This document shows, piece after piece, positions 1 to 10,054 of a DNA stretch of 64,000 bases (the first letter of the stretch is position 1; every line of letters starts with the position of its first letter). The notes beneath the pieces were generated by a model. That model made no database searches, had not been told where the DNA came from, and saw nothing but the letters and a program-made list of their open reading frames with translations. Source of the stretch: Lysobacterales bacterium (GTDB lineage: Bacteria > Pseudomonadota > Gammaproteobacteria > Xanthomonadales > Xanthomonadaceae); contig JADCRD010000001.1 of assembly GCA_014946745.1 (NCBI GenBank), forward strand, positions 744,001-808,000, read 5' to 3'. Both the position numbers and the translations under genes were made by a program.

Positions 1-588
1 GCCCTCGGCATTGATGCCGCGCGGCTGCGCGTACTCGCCGGCGACCATCACGTACGGCGGCACGTCGCGATTGACCGAGGCGCCCATCGCGGTGAAAGCG
101 TGGTCGCCGACCTTGCAGAACTGGTGGATCAGGCTGAAGCCGCCGAGGATCACCTGGTCGCCGATGTGCACGTGGCCTGCCATCGACGCCGCGTTGGCGA
201 AGGTGTTCTGGTTGCCGATCCGGCAATCGTGCGCGATGTGCACGTAGGCCATGATCCAGTTGTCGTCGCCGATCGAGGTGATGCCTTGGTCGTCGGCGGT
301 GCCGCGATTGATGGTGACAAACTCGCGGATCAGGTTGCGGTCGCCTATCACCAGCTCGCAGCGCTCGCCGCGGAACTTCTTGTCCTGCGGCTCGCCGCCG
401 ATCGCCGCAAAGCTGTGGATGCGGTTGTCGCGACCGATGCGGGTGGGGCCGTGAATGACGACGTGCGAGTCGATGCGGGTGCCGGCGCCGATCTCGACTT
501 CGTCGCCGATCACGCAGAAGGGGCCGACCTCGACCCCTTCGCCGAGCTTCGCCCCCGCGTGGATGACGGCGCTCGGATGCACGCTCAT
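1..588 (-). CDS. lpxA: LpxA, UDP-N-acetylglucosamine acyltransferase (3' end cut by window)
   Basis: Acyl-ACP:UDP-GlcNAc O-acyltransferase, the first committed step of lipid A synthesis in the cytoplasm. The minus-strand reading frame starts [15 protein letters not shown] and runs off the left edge, leaving about 196 of the roughly 260 residues of the family. The visible part is the left-handed beta-helix of hexapeptide repeats. The ATG lies inside the fabZ stop (ATGA overlap, 585-588), so translation is coupled. lpxB, the usual next gene, would lie outside the window. The C-terminal helical domain is not visible. Confidence 0.93.
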   Translation of the reverse strand, partial: MSVHPSAVIHAGAKLGEGVEVGPFCVIGDEVEIGAGTRIDSHVVIHGPTRIGRDNRIHSFAAIGGEPQDKKFRGERCELVIGDRNLIREFVTINRGTADDQGITSIGDDNWIMAYVHIAHDCRIGNQNTFANAASMAGHVHIGDQVILGGFSLIHQFCKVGDHAFTAMGASVNRDVPPYVMVAGEYAQPRGINAEG

Positions 589-1052
589 GACGCGCGCTCC
601 GCGCAAAGCACTTCGCAGCAGGCCACTTCGCGACCGTCGACCGTGGCGGCGCACTCGTACAGGCCCATGCCCAAGCGCATGCGCTTCTGCACCGACTCCA
701 GCACGAGCTGGTCGCCCGGGACCACGGTACGGGCGAAGCGCGCCTTGTCGACGCGCACGAGGTAGAAGATCGCTTCCTCGCCCTTCGGCTTCGGCGGCTC
801 GGACAGCTGGGTGAGCAGGCCCGAGGCCTGGGCCAGGGCTTCAATGACCAGCACGCCGGGCATGACTGGATGGCCGGGGAAATGGCCTTGGAAGAAGGGC
901 TCGTTGATGCTGACGTTCTTGATCGCGCGAATGCGCGCGCGCGGCTCCAGTTCGATGACGCGGTCGACCAGCAGGAAGGGATAGCGGTGCGGCAGGATGC
1001 CCATGATGCGGGTCACGTCGACCGGCAGTTCGGGCAGGTAGGGCTCGCTCAT
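585..1052 (-). CDS. fabZ: FabZ, 3-hydroxyacyl-ACP dehydratase
   Basis: Dehydrates (3R)-hydroxyacyl-ACP in type II fatty acid elongation. In this operon it competes with LpxA and LpxD for 3-hydroxymyristoyl-ACP, which sets the phospholipid to lipid A balance. The 155-aa product carries [12 protein letters not shown] near the N terminus and the hot-dog catalytic motif [12 protein letters not shown] followed by IEALAQ, which supply the His and Glu of the active site. I start it at [10 protein letters not shown]. The longer in-frame extension is Arg/Pro-rich and unlike the family, and the chosen ATG overlaps the lpxD stop (ATGA). Confidence 0.95.
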   Translation of the reverse strand: MSEPYLPELPVDVTRIMGILPHRYPFLLVDRVIELEPRARIRAIKNVSINEPFFQGHFPGHPVMPGVLVIEALAQASGLLTQLSEPPKPKGEEAIFYLVRVDKARFARTVVPGDQLVLESVQKRMRLGMGLYECAATVDGREVACCEVLCAERAS

Positions 1053-2098
1053 GAGCTCGATGGGTCCTTGTCGTTGTTGTTTTCGCGGCCTTCGCGCAAT
1101 ACGCGGCGCGCAAGCTGGTCGAGCTGGCGGAAGCGGGCCGCGTTGCGGCGCCACTGCCGGCTTTCCTGCAGCGGCACGCCGGAGGAGTACTGGCCCGGCT
1201 GTTCAATGGCGCTGGTTACCAGCGAGCGTGCGGTCAGTGTCACCTTGTCGCAGATGCTCAAGTGGCCAACGATGCCGACGCCGCCACCGATCAGGCAGTA
1301 GCGGCCGATTTTCGCCGATCCGGCGATCGCCGCGCACCCTGCCACGGCCGTATGGTCGCCAATCACCACGTTGTGGCCGATCTGCACCAGATTGTCGACG
1401 CGCACGTCGACGCCCAGCCGCGTGTCTTCGATCGCACCGCGGTCGATGCAGGTGTTGGCGCCGATCTCGCAGTCGCAGCCGATCTCTACGCCGCCCAGCT
1501 GCGGCACCTTGATCCACTGTCCGGCCTTCATCGCCAGGCCGAAACCATCGGCACCCAGCACCGCGCCGGGGTGGATGCGCACCCGGCGGCCGAGGCGCAC
1601 GCGGGTGACCAGGGTGACCCGCGCCACCAGCACGCTGTCGGCGCCGATCACGCAGTCCTCGCCGACCACACAGCCGGGCCCAAGCACCGCGCCGGCCTCG
1701 ATGCGCGTGCGGGCGCCCACGCTGCAGTGTGGGCCGATGCTGGCCTCAGCGGAGACCTGTGCTGTGGCATCGATGACCGCGCTCGGATGGATCCCCGCGG
1801 CGTAGTCGGGCCGCGACTCGAACAGCGCCGCGATCTCGGCGAAGGCGACGTACGGATCGGTGGCGATCAGCGCCGCGCAGGGCGCGGACTCGGCGTCATC
1901 CGCGCGCAGCACGACCGCCGCGGCCCGGGTGCTGGCGAGGTCTTTCCGATAGCTCGGATTGGCGAGAAAGCTCAGCTGTCCGGGGCCGGCGGTGGCGAGC
2001 GTGCCCACGCCGCTGATGTGCAAATCGCCGGCGCCGCGCAGTTCAAGGCTGAAGCGCTGCGCCAGCTCCGCCAGGGAGAGCCCGCGGTGGACGCTCAC
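1049..2098 (-). CDS. lpxD: LpxD, UDP-3-O-(3-hydroxyacyl)glucosamine N-acyltransferase
   Basis: Third step of lipid A synthesis: N-acylation of UDP-3-O-acylglucosamine from hydroxyacyl-ACP. The 349-aa product has the N-terminal uridine-binding domain (LSFLANPSYRKDL), then a run of hexapeptide repeats forming the left-handed beta-helix, with the GHNVVIGDHTAVAG segment that holds the catalytic His. The start is GTG, and GTGA overlaps the skp stop. Length is normal (about 340 aa). The tail is rich in Arg and Asn. Confidence 0.95.
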   Translation of the reverse strand: MSVHRGLSLAELAQRFSLELRGAGDLHISGVGTLATAGPGQLSFLANPSYRKDLASTRAAAVVLRADDAESAPCAALIATDPYVAFAEIAALFESRPDYAAGIHPSAVIDATAQVSAEASIGPHCSVGARTRIEAGAVLGPGCVVGEDCVIGADSVLVARVTLVTRVRLGRRVRIHPGAVLGADGFGLAMKAGQWIKVPQLGGVEIGCDCEIGANTCIDRGAIEDTRLGVDVRVDNLVQIGHNVVIGDHTAVAGCAAIAGSAKIGRYCLIGGGVGIVGHLSICDKVTLTARSLVTSAIEQPGQYSSGVPLQESRQWRRNAARFRQLDQLARRVLREGRENNNDKDPSSS

Positions 2099-2667
2099 GG
2101 CGGCGGGTCCTCACTGCGTTCGCGCTCCAGCAGGTCGAGCACGCGATCGGTGATATCGACGCGACCCGATACGTAGAGGGCGCCGCTGGACACCACGAGG
2201 TCCAGGCCGTTGTCGCGGGCGTAGTTGGTGATCGCTTCATTGAGCACCGGCCAGGCGCGCTGCACTTCCTGCTCGCTGCGGGTCTCCAGCTCGTTGCGCA
2301 AACGCTCGCGCGTGCGCTCCACCGAACGGCGCAGCGGGTCGATCTCGGCGCGTAGTGGGCCGGCATCCGCCTCGCCGGCAGACGCAAGCCGCTGTTCGAG
2401 GCTCGCGAGTCTGCGCTCGTCCTCGCGCAGCAAAGCCACACTGGCATCGAATTCGCGCTGCAGCCGGGCGCGCGCTTCGCGCACCTGCGGCGAGTCGTCG
2501 ATCAGGCGCTTCATGTCGACGTAGGCGATCCGGGTCGGTGCCTGCTCCTGCGCCACGGTGCCGCCAGCCCCGCCGAGGAGCAGCGCGAGGCAGGCCAGTG
2601 CACGCACCCACGCGCCACGCGCGCCCGTGGCGACCGGCGGCCGTGTGGCGCGCTGTGGGCGGGGCAT
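2095..2667 (-). CDS. skp: Skp/OmpH-family periplasmic chaperone
   Basis: Periplasmic holdase for unfolded outer-membrane proteins on the way to BamA, encoded directly upstream. The 190-aa product has a hydrophobic signal segment (ALACLALLLGG) and then the OmpH start (RIAYVDMKRLIDDSP). A long charged coiled-coil region follows (about residues 65-130), and the protein ends in the conserved beta-sheet part (LDLVVSSGALYVSGRVDITDRVLDLL). The n-region before the signal core is long (about 22 residues), so an internal GTG start before RALACLALL is possible. Confidence 0.9.
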   Translation of the reverse strand: MPRPQRATRPPVATGARGAWVRALACLALLLGGAGGTVAQEQAPTRIAYVDMKRLIDDSPQVREARARLQREFDASVALLREDERRLASLEQRLASAGEADAGPLRAEIDPLRRSVERTRERLRNELETRSEQEVQRAWPVLNEAITNYARDNGLDLVVSSGALYVSGRVDITDRVLDLLERERSEDPPP

Positions 2668-2700
2668 CGGCGGCGGTCCGTCAGTCCGTTCCGGGCGTCC

Positions 2701-5076
2701 TCAGAACAAGGTGCCGAAGGTGAACTGCAGCTTCTCGACGCGGTCGACCTCGCGGTCGTACTTGAGCGGCTGCGCCCAGCTGATGGTGATCGGGCCGATC
2801 GGCGCCTGCCACTGCAGGGCGAGGCCCGCGCTGGCGCGCAGCTCGCTGGTGCTGAAGTTCTCGGTGCCGGCGAACACGTTGCCGTAGTCGACGAAGGCCG
2901 AGACGCGGGCGCTGTTCGAGTCGAGCAGGGTCGGGAAGATGAACTCCAGGCTGCCCACGGTCTTCAGCGAGCCGCCCAGCGGCTGGCGCGTGGTCGGCGA
3001 GAGCAGGCCGAAACCGACCGGCCCCAGGGTGTTCGTCTCGAAGCCGCGGATCGAACGCTCGCCGCCGGCGTAGAAGTTCTCGAAGAACGGCAGGCCGTCG
3101 GCGACCAGGGTGCGTTGGGTGGTCTGGCCGTTGGCGCCGATCACGTCGATCGTGCGCTCCGCGCGGTCGCCGTAGCTGTCGCCGTAGCCGAGGTCCGCGC
3201 GGGTGAGCAGCACCAGGTGGCGACCGAGCGGCCAGTAGCGGTTGAACTCGTAGCTGAGCTTGTAGTACTCGACAGTGGAGCCCGGCAACGTGGCTTCCGC
3301 GGCGACGCGCTGGAAGGTGCCGCGGGTCGGATTGAAGAAGGCGTTGGTGGTGTTGCGCGACCAGGACAGCTCTGTCCGCCAGGAGTTGAAGGTGCGGCGG
3401 TTGAGCGCGTTGATGTAGTCGACGATGACCTGCGGCGTGACGCCCTCGAACGGCGTGATGCTGTTGCTGTCGATGCCGAAGGAGAGGCCCACCGTGTCGG
3501 TTTCGGTGATGGGCAGGCCAAAGATCGCGCGGAAGCTGCCGGAGTCGGAGCTGAAGTTGGCGAGGTTGGCGTCGCCCTGGTCGAGCTCGCGGTAGCTCAT
3601 GTTGTAGCCCACCGAAACGCCGTCTTCAGTGAAGTACGGGTCGAAGTAGGAGAAGTCCATGCGCTTGACGAAGCTGTTGTTCTGCACCGTCACGCCGATC
3701 TGGTTGCCGGTGCCGAAGAAGTTGTTCTGCTGCACGGCGACGGTGGTGATCAGGCCGCTGAACTGCGAGTAGCCGAGACCAAACTGGAAGCTGCCCGAGG
3801 TGCGCTCGGTGACGCTGACTTCCACGTCGACCTGGTCGTCGGCGCCCGCCACCTGTGGGGTGTCGATGGTGACGTCGTCAAAGAAGCCGAGGCGCTGCAG
3901 GCGGATCTTGCTGCGGTCAATCGCCGCCTGCGAGAACCACATGCCCTCGAACTGGCGCATCTCGCGGCGCAGCACCTCATCGGAGGTGCGCGTGTTGCCC
4001 TTGAACACGATGCGGCGAACGTTGACGCGCTTGCCGGGGTCGACCACGAAGTTGATCGAGACTTTGCGGTTCTCGCGGTCGATGGTCGGCACCGGGTTCA
4101 CGCTGGCGAAGGCGTAGCCGATGTTCGACAGGGTATTGGTCATCGCGTCGGAGGTGAATTCCAGCAGGCGCCGCGAGAAGGTCTGGCCTTCAGCGATGAA
4201 CACCAGCTTCTCCATCTCCTCCACGGGGATGACGGTGTCGCCGGAGACCTTGATGTCCTCGACGGTGTAGACCTCGCCTTCGCTGACGCTGGCGGTGATG
4301 TACATATCGCGACGATCAGGGCTGATCGAGACCTGGCTGGACTCGATGTTGAAATCCACGTAGCCGCGATCGAGGTAGAACGAGGTCAGCTTCTCCAGGT
4401 CGCCCGAGAGCTTCTCGCGCGAGTACTGGTCATCCTGGCGGTACCAGGACAGCCAGTTGGTGGTGCCGGACTCCCACTCTTCGAGGATTTCCTCGGTGCT
4501 GAAGGTGCTGTTGCCGACCAGGTTCAGGTGCTTGATCTTGGCCGCGCGGCCTTCCTTGACGTCAATCTTGATATCGACGCGGTTGCGGTCGAGCTGGCTG
4601 ACGGTAGGGCTGATCGAGACGTTGTACTTGCCGCGGTTGTTGTACTGCCGGGTCAGCTCCTGGGTGACCTTGTCCAGCTGCAGCTGATTGAAGGTCTCGC
4701 CCTCAGACAGTCCGATCCCGGAGAGCCCTTTCATGAGCTCCTCGGTCTTGATGTCCTTGTTGCCCGCGAGCGTGATGGTGTTGATCGCCGGGCGCTCGGT
4801 GACGGTCACCACCAGGATGCCGTTGCCCTGGCGATCCAGGCGCACATCGCTGAAGAAGCCGGTGCGGAACAGGGCGCGGATGGCGTCCGCCGCCTCGCCG
4901 CGTCCGACGCGGTCGCCCAGCTCCAGCGGCAGGTAGGTGAACACGGTGCCGGCCGAGATCCGCTGCAGTCCGTCGATGCGGATGTCGGTGATGACGAAGG
5001 GCTCGAAGCTCTGGGCCTGCGCGGGCGCGGCGATCATGAAAGCCAGCAGGGGGAGCGCGGTATATCGGTTGCTCAT
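2701..5076 (-). CDS. bamA: BamA, outer-membrane protein assembly factor
   Basis: Essential core of the BAM complex that folds and inserts beta-barrel proteins into the outer membrane. The 791-aa product has a signal peptide ending APAQAQ, five POTRA domains (from about residue 25 to 425; the first begins FVITDIRIDGLQRISAGTVF) and a 16-strand Omp85 barrel. GGERSIRGFETNTLGP is the conserved barrel lid-lock segment, and the terminal beta-signal ends in Phe (LQFTFGTLF). It lies between rseP and skp as in most gammaproteobacteria. A 157-bp spacer separates it from rseP. Confidence 0.97.
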   Translation of the reverse strand: MSNRYTALPLLAFMIAAPAQAQSFEPFVITDIRIDGLQRISAGTVFTYLPLELGDRVGRGEAADAIRALFRTGFFSDVRLDRQGNGILVVTVTERPAINTITLAGNKDIKTEELMKGLSGIGLSEGETFNQLQLDKVTQELTRQYNNRGKYNVSISPTVSQLDRNRVDIKIDVKEGRAAKIKHLNLVGNSTFSTEEILEEWESGTTNWLSWYRQDDQYSREKLSGDLEKLTSFYLDRGYVDFNIESSQVSISPDRRDMYITASVSEGEVYTVEDIKVSGDTVIPVEEMEKLVFIAEGQTFSRRLLEFTSDAMTNTLSNIGYAFASVNPVPTIDRENRKVSINFVVDPGKRVNVRRIVFKGNTRTSDEVLRREMRQFEGMWFSQAAIDRSKIRLQRLGFFDDVTIDTPQVAGADDQVDVEVSVTERTSGSFQFGLGYSQFSGLITTVAVQQNNFFGTGNQIGVTVQNNSFVKRMDFSYFDPYFTEDGVSVGYNMSYRELDQGDANLANFSSDSGSFRAIFGLPITETDTVGLSFGIDSNSITPFEGVTPQVIVDYINALNRRTFNSWRTELSWSRNTTNAFFNPTRGTFQRVAAEATLPGSTVEYYKLSYEFNRYWPLGRHLVLLTRADLGYGDSYGDRAERTIDVIGANGQTTQRTLVADGLPFFENFYAGGERSIRGFETNTLGPVGFGLLSPTTRQPLGGSLKTVGSLEFIFPTLLDSNSARVSAFVDYGNVFAGTENFSTSELRASAGLALQWQAPIGPITISWAQPLKYDREVDRVEKLQFTFGTLF

Positions 5077-5233
5077 CGGGTCCGTTTCCGTTCAAGGCCG
5101 CCCGTCCGCGATTGCAGCGCAGCAGCAGGCATACATGCCCCGTAGGAGAGTCCCGTTGGACGGGCTCCCCGGCAGGGGGCGGTGGGGTGCCGGGCGGGTA
5201 GGGCGGCCCGTTCGGCGGAGGCGTCTTTCCGGC
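5077..5233. other. Spacer between rseP and bamA
   Basis: This 157-bp spacer is the largest break inside the envelope operon. An imperfect hairpin of about 8 bp (GAGCCCGT/ACGGGACTC read on the minus strand, around 5145-5167) is visible. I see no clear promoter, so bamA may be transcribed with the upstream genes or from a promoter I could not recognise. Confidence 0.35.
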
Positions 5234-6592
5234 TCAAGAACTGAACAGGCGCAGGATGTCGTTGTAGAACGCGAGGGCCATCAGGCCGCCCAGCATTGCC
5301 AAGCCGACGTACTGGCCCAGGATCAGGGACTTCTCGCTGACCGGCGCGCCTTTAATCGCTTCGATAAGGTAATACAGCAGATGACCCCCGTCCAAGATCG
5401 GGATGGGCAGGAGGTTCATGATGCACAGGCTCAGCGAGAGGATGCCGAGGAAGAAAAGGAATCCGGCGACGCCGCGCTGTGCGGATTCATTCGCGATCTG
5501 GGCGATCGAGATCGGCCCATTGAGATTCTCGCGAAATGAAGCGACGCCGGTGATCATCCGCTGCATCATGCCAAGGGTGGTTGTTGTCAGCCGCCAGGTT
5601 TCACGAACCGAAGCCCCGATCGCGTCTAGAGGCCCGAACCGCAGCAAGGCGTCGTGCTGCGCGGTGGCTTCGGCTGGGCTGACTCCGAGAATCCACGTCG
5701 CGGAAGCGCCTTCGCCTTCGGGCATCGGTTTGACATTAACGACGGAGACTTCGCCGTCGCGCGAGATCGTTGCAGCGAGAACGCGCCCTTCAGAGCCTGC
5801 CGCGCGCACCCTTGGGCCGATCTGGTCGAACGAGTCGAGCTCGTGCCCATCAATGCTCAGGATGCGGTCACCTGGCCGCAGCCCAGCACGCTCCGCCGGG
5901 CTGCCGCCCGATACCTTGCCGATCACCGCCGGCAGCATCAGCTGCTGCGCCACAAGGCCGATCTCCCGCAGAAGGGTTGATTCGCGAGTTCCTTCTGGGA
6001 GCCGAGATAGTTCGAGGCGTCGCTCCTGAGAGTTACCTTCGGCATCGACCACTTGCACGTCTACGTTGCGGCGGTCGAGACCGGGGGCGATAAGGCCCAT
6101 GTAAACGTGGGTCCAGGTTTCCATCGTCTGACCGTCCATGCTGACGATCCGATCACCCGGTTCGAACCCGGCCTCGGCGGCGATCTTGTCGGCGCGACCG
6201 ACCAGCGGCTGGTAGTCGCCCTTGCCGACCAGGAACATCACCCACAGCAGCAGCAGGCAGAGCAGCAGGTTGAAGGCGGGGCCGGCCGCGACGATGGCGA
6301 TGCGCTGGGACACCGTCTTGCGGTTGAAGGCTTCGTGGAGCTGGTCCGCGGGTACGTCGGCGTCGCGCTCGTCGAGCATCTTGACGTAGCCGCCCAGGGG
6401 CAGGGCGGCGATCACGTACTCGGTGCCGTCACGGCCGACGCGCTTCCACAGCGGCTTTCCGAAGCCCACCGAAAAACGCAGCACGCGTACGCCGCAGCGA
6501 CGGGCGACCCAGTAGTGGCCGTACTCGTGGAAGGTCACCAGGATGCCGAGGCTGACGATCAGCCACCAGATGGAACCGACGATGTCCTGCAT
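5234..6592 (-). CDS. rseP: RseP, site-2 intramembrane zinc protease
   Basis: M50-family protease of the inner membrane. In E. coli it makes the second cut of the anti-sigma factor RseA in the sigma-E envelope response. The 452-aa product has HEYGH at residues 22-26 (zinc ligands and catalytic Glu) in the first membrane segment, two PDZ domains in the periplasmic part (each with a GDRI motif), and the third zinc ligand in LLPIPILDGGHLLYY near the C terminus. The family length is about 450 aa. Its place directly upstream of bamA fits its role in outer-membrane assembly stress. Confidence 0.96.
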   Translation of the reverse strand: MQDIVGSIWWLIVSLGILVTFHEYGHYWVARRCGVRVLRFSVGFGKPLWKRVGRDGTEYVIAALPLGGYVKMLDERDADVPADQLHEAFNRKTVSQRIAIVAAGPAFNLLLCLLLLWVMFLVGKGDYQPLVGRADKIAAEAGFEPGDRIVSMDGQTMETWTHVYMGLIAPGLDRRNVDVQVVDAEGNSQERRLELSRLPEGTRESTLLREIGLVAQQLMLPAVIGKVSGGSPAERAGLRPGDRILSIDGHELDSFDQIGPRVRAAGSEGRVLAATISRDGEVSVVNVKPMPEGEGASATWILGVSPAEATAQHDALLRFGPLDAIGASVRETWRLTTTTLGMMQRMITGVASFRENLNGPISIAQIANESAQRGVAGFLFFLGILSLSLCIMNLLPIPILDGGHLLYYLIEAIKGAPVSEKSLILGQYVGLAMLGGLMALAFYNDILRLFSS

Positions 6593-6622
6593 GTGCGGTC
6601 TTCGCGTCCTACGGTGAGGGCT

Positions 6623-7792
6623 TCAGGTGAGCTTGCTGCGCGCATGTTGGCGCACTCGGGTATCCAGTTCGAGCAGGGCGGGCAGGGTGCCGGCACGCTC
6701 ACCCCCGAATCGCTCAAGGCTGGTTTCGATCAGCGCGGGGATGCCTAGAAAGCCCAAGCGGCCCTGAAGAAAGCCTGAAACCGCCTCTTCGTTGGCTGCA
6801 TTCAGGCAGGTAGTGGCCGCCGGCCCCGCGCGCAGCGCCTCGAAGGCCAGGCGCAGGCAGGGGAAGGCCTCGGTGTCGGGTGCCTCGAAGTCGAGCCGGC
6901 CCATCTTGATCAGATCGAGCGCGGAGACACCGGCTTCGACGCGCTCCGGCCAGGCCAGCGCGCAGGCGATCGCGGTGCGCATGTCGGGTGGGCCGAGCTG
7001 GGCCAGCAGGGAACCGTCGAGGTACTCGACGAGGGAGTGGATGATGCTTTGCGGGTGCACGACCACCTCGATGCGTTCGGCCGGCGCGCCGAACAGCCAG
7101 TGCGCCTCAATGACCTCCAGGCCCTTGTTCATCAGGCTGGCGGAGTCGACCGAGATCTTGCGGCCCATGCTCCAGTTCGGGTGCGCGCAGGCCTGTTCGG
7201 GGGTGATCTGCGTCAGCTCCGCGCGCGAGCGGCCGCGGAACGGGCCGCCTGAAGCGGTCAGCACCAGCCGCCGGAGCCGAGCATCGAAGCCGTGCCCAAC
7301 CGCAGGCTGCGGCAGGCACTGGAACAGCGCGCTGTGCTCGGAGTCGACCGGGATCAGCTCGGCGCCGCTGCGGCGGACCGCGTCCATCAGCAGCGCGCCA
7401 GCGACGACGATGCTCTCTTTATTGGCCAGCAGCAGGCGCTTGCCGGCTTCGGCGGCGGCCAGCGTGGAGGGCAGCCCGGCGGCACCGACGATCGCGGCCA
7501 GCACGGTGTCGCAGAGCTCGGAGCGGGCCGCAGCTTCCAGAGCGTCCGGGCCGGCGGCGGCCTCGATGTTGAGGCCTCGGGCCCGCAGCCCGGCCGTCAG
7601 CGCGGGCAAGCCTCCCGGGTCGGCGATGATCGCGAGCTCAGGTCGGTGGCGCTCGCAGAGGGCCAGTAGCGCATCGACCTGGCTGTGCGCGCTGAGCACG
7701 GTCGCCCGAAAGCGTTCGGGATGCCGACCGATGACGTCGAGCGCGCTGCCGCCGATCGACCCGGTCGCGCCGAAAACCGCGACCCGCCTCAT
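6623..7792 (-). CDS. dxr: DXR, 1-deoxy-D-xylulose 5-phosphate reductoisomerase
   Basis: Second step of the MEP isoprenoid pathway: NADPH-dependent conversion of DXP to MEP. The 389-aa product starts [21 protein letters not shown] (NADPH-binding GxTGxIG). It carries [20 protein letters not shown] and the [19 protein letters not shown] segment that contains metal and substrate ligands. The start overlaps the cdsA stop (ATGA). The open frame continues upstream to 8488, but that stretch is the shadow of cdsA. Its product leads through IPP to UppS in the same operon. Confidence 0.96.
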   Translation of the reverse strand: MRRVAVFGATGSIGGSALDVIGRHPERFRATVLSAHSQVDALLALCERHRPELAIIADPGGLPALTAGLRARGLNIEAAAGPDALEAAARSELCDTVLAAIVGAAGLPSTLAAAEAGKRLLLANKESIVVAGALLMDAVRRSGAELIPVDSEHSALFQCLPQPAVGHGFDARLRRLVLTASGGPFRGRSRAELTQITPEQACAHPNWSMGRKISVDSASLMNKGLEVIEAHWLFGAPAERIEVVVHPQSIIHSLVEYLDGSLLAQLGPPDMRTAIACALAWPERVEAGVSALDLIKMGRLDFEAPDTEAFPCLRLAFEALRAGPAATTCLNAANEEAVSGFLQGRLGFLGIPALIETSLERFGGERAGTLPALLELDTRVRQHARSKLT

Positions 7793-8610
7793 AGGCCCAG
7801 CCAGACTTTGCCGACCGCGAACACCGGCAGGGCGGCGACTACGCTGTCGACGCGGTCGAACACGCCGCCGTGGCCGGGAATCAGACGACCCGAGTCCTTG
7901 GCCCCGCCCTGGCGCTTGATGACACTCTCGAACAGGTCGCCCAGCACCGAGGCCAGCGCGGTCACCAGGGTCAGCAGGAGCAGCGCCGGCAGCTGAGCGA
8001 CGCTGAGTCCGAGCAGTGCGAAGCACACGGTTGACAGCAGCAGGGCTGCAGCCAGCCCACCCCAGAAGCCCGCCCAGGTTTTGCCCGGGCTGATCGAGGG
8101 GCAGAGCTTGCGTCCGCCGATTCGGGTGCCGGCATAGAACGCGCCGGTGTCGGCGGCCCAGACCAGGGCCATGGCGAACAGGGCCCAGCGCGGCCCAACG
8201 GGTTCGTCGGCATGCAGCAGGGCAAGGCCGGTCCATGCGGGCACGATCAGCAGCACCAGGATCAGCAGCTTGACCCCGCGCTTTGCCGGTGCATCGCCGG
8301 CCAGCAGCCGCGGACGCAGCAGCCACAGCGTCGCCAGCAGCCACCAGGCGCAGCCGATCAGGGCGACCAGCGGATAGAGGTTGTGCAAATGGCTGCTCTG
8401 GTGCGATAGCCAGGCCATGAGTGCGGCCGGCGGCAGCAGCACCGCCGCGCGCCCAGCCGCGCCTTCGATGCCGATCAGGGCGGCCCACTCCCAGGCAGCG
8501 AGCAGGAAGACCACAGCCACCAGCGGCATGAGGAACGAGGTGGGCAGCCAGAGCACAGCGCTGATCGCCAGCGGTGCCAGCAGCAGCGCGGTCATCACGC
8601 GCTGGTTCAT
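7789..8610 (-). CDS. cdsA: CdsA, phosphatidate cytidylyltransferase
   Basis: Integral membrane enzyme making CDP-diacylglycerol from phosphatidate and CTP, the branch point of phospholipid synthesis. The 273-aa product is mostly hydrophobic helices and ends with the family signature around [20 protein letters not shown] followed by [12 protein letters not shown], which holds the metal-binding Asp residues. Start ATG has GGAG about 8 nt upstream and overlaps the uppS stop. Confidence 0.95.
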   Translation of the reverse strand: MNQRVMTALLLAPLAISAVLWLPTSFLMPLVAVVFLLAAWEWAALIGIEGAAGRAAVLLPPAALMAWLSHQSSHLHNLYPLVALIGCAWWLLATLWLLRPRLLAGDAPAKRGVKLLILVLLIVPAWTGLALLHADEPVGPRWALFAMALVWAADTGAFYAGTRIGGRKLCPSISPGKTWAGFWGGLAAALLLSTVCFALLGLSVAQLPALLLLTLVTALASVLGDLFESVIKRQGGAKDSGRLIPGHGGVFDRVDSVVAALPVFAVGKVWLGL

Positions 8611-9365
8611 GGGAGGGTCTCCTTCAGCTGTTCGCTGGTGCGGCCGAAGCGGCGCTCACGGCTGGCGTAGGCGGCCAGCGACTCGTCAAGCACCTCGCGA
8701 CTGAGGTCGGGCCACAGGGTGTCGGTGAAGTACAGCTCGGTGTAGGCGAGCTGCCAAAGCAGGAAGTTGCTGATGCGCTGGTCGCCGCCGGTGCGCAGGA
8801 ACAGATCCGGCGGCGGCAGGTCGGCCAGAGACGTCTCGGTGTGCAGCAAGGTCTCGTCGATCTGCGCGGGGTCGAGCTCACCGCGCGCCACCCGCTCGGC
8901 CAAGCGTCGCGCCGCGCGGCTCAGGTCCCAGCGGCCGCCGTAGCTGGCGGCGATGCTGAGCTGCAGACCGGCGTTGGCGACCGTCAGCGCTTCCGCCCGG
9001 TCCATCCGCGCCTGCAGATCGGGCCTGAAGTGGCTGCGCTCGCCGATGAAGCGCAGGCGCACGCCCCGCCTGTGCAGCTCCTCGACCTCGCGGTCCAGCG
9101 CGCGCAGGAACAGGCCCATCAGGGCCGAGACTTCCTCGGCCGGGCGCTGCCAGTTCTCGCTGGAGAAGGCGAACAGGGTGAGCGCGCCGATGCCGCGCTC
9201 GATGCACCAGTCGATGCACAGATTGACGGCGCGCGCGCCCGCGCGATGGCCAAGCGTGCGCGGGCGGCCGCGCTGCTTCGCCCAGCGGCCGTTGCCGTCC
9301 ATGATGACGGCCAGATGGTGAGGCACCGTCGCGACGGCAGCCTCGGTCGGTGGAGCGGCGAACAT
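8607..9365 (-). CDS. uppS: UppS, undecaprenyl diphosphate synthase
   Basis: cis-Prenyltransferase that builds C55 undecaprenyl diphosphate from FPP and IPP, for use as the lipid carrier in peptidoglycan and LPS synthesis. The 252-aa product has [17 protein letters not shown] (catalytic Asp and P-loop-like segment) near residue 20, [14 protein letters not shown], and the C-terminal [21 protein letters not shown] motif that binds IPP. The order uppS-cdsA-dxr differs from E. coli, which has dxr first. Confidence 0.96.
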   Translation of the reverse strand: MFAAPPTEAAVATVPHHLAVIMDGNGRWAKQRGRPRTLGHRAGARAVNLCIDWCIERGIGALTLFAFSSENWQRPAEEVSALMGLFLRALDREVEELHRRGVRLRFIGERSHFRPDLQARMDRAEALTVANAGLQLSIAASYGGRWDLSRAARRLAERVARGELDPAQIDETLLHTETSLADLPPPDLFLRTGGDQRISNFLLWQLAYTELYFTDTLWPDLSREVLDESLAAYASRERRFGRTSEQLKETLP

Positions 9366-9390
9366 GCCGGCGGGAGCCTGGGGCGCCCGC

Positions 9391-9948
9391 TCAGACCGCC
9401 ATCAGCTCGTCTTCCTTGGCCTTGACCACGCCGTCGACGTCCTTGACGAAGCGGTCGGTGAGCGTCTGGATGTCGGTCTCGGCGCGACGCTCTTCGTCTT
9501 CGCTGATGGTCTTGGCCTTGAGCAGCTCCTTGACCTGCTGGATCGCGTCGCGGCGGATGTTGCGGATCGCCACCTTGGTGTTCTCGCCTTCCCCGGCCAC
9601 ATGCTTGGAGAGCTCCTTGCGGCGCTCTTCGGTGAGCGGCGGCAGGTTGATGCGGATCACCGTGCCGGCGGTGTTGGGGGTCAGCCCCAGGTCGGATGCA
9701 TGGATGGCCTTCTCGATCGGGCCGACCATGGCTTTTTCCCAGGGCGTGATGGTGATCGAGCGCGCGTCGGCGATGGCTACCGATGCCACCTGGGTCAGCG
9801 GCATGTCGGAGCCGTAGTAGTTGACCTTGAGGTGGTCAACCAGCGCGGTCGTGGCGCGACCCGTGCGCAGCTTGGTCAGCTCGAAACGCAGGGCTTCGAC
9901 GCTCTTCTGCATGCGGTCCTGGGCGTTTTTCTTGATGTCGTTCAGCAT
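9391..9948 (-). CDS. frr: Frr, ribosome recycling factor
   Basis: With EF-G, splits post-termination ribosomes. The 185-aa product matches the family length and motifs: KSVEALRFELTKLRTGRA at the N terminus, LTQVASVAIADARSITITPWEK in the middle, and INLPPLTEERRKELSKHV followed by the long C-terminal helix. The start ATG has GAGGT about 7 nt upstream. It lies between pyrH and uppS with short spacers. Confidence 0.97.
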   Translation of the reverse strand: MLNDIKKNAQDRMQKSVEALRFELTKLRTGRATTALVDHLKVNYYGSDMPLTQVASVAIADARSITITPWEKAMVGPIEKAIHASDLGLTPNTAGTVIRINLPPLTEERRKELSKHVAGEGENTKVAIRNIRRDAIQQVKELLKAKTISEDEERRAETDIQTLTDRFVKDVDGVVKAKEDELMAV

Positions 9949-10054
9949 GGCGGTGACCTCGGTCGGCGGGCGGCAGGGCGCTCGCCTGTTCAGAAGGGGT
10001 GATGGTTTATAGGCGCAGGCAAGCGCACAGGCAATCCGCAGTGCAACCAGCGCC

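Noticed and set aside
3115..5145. 676-codon plus-strand frame opposite bamA
   Set aside because: Shadow frame; BamA on the minus strand is complete with POTRA and barrel motifs.
7793..8488. N-terminal extension of the dxr frame
   Set aside because: Arg/Gly/Pro-rich shadow of cdsA; Dxr starts at the NADPH-binding motif.
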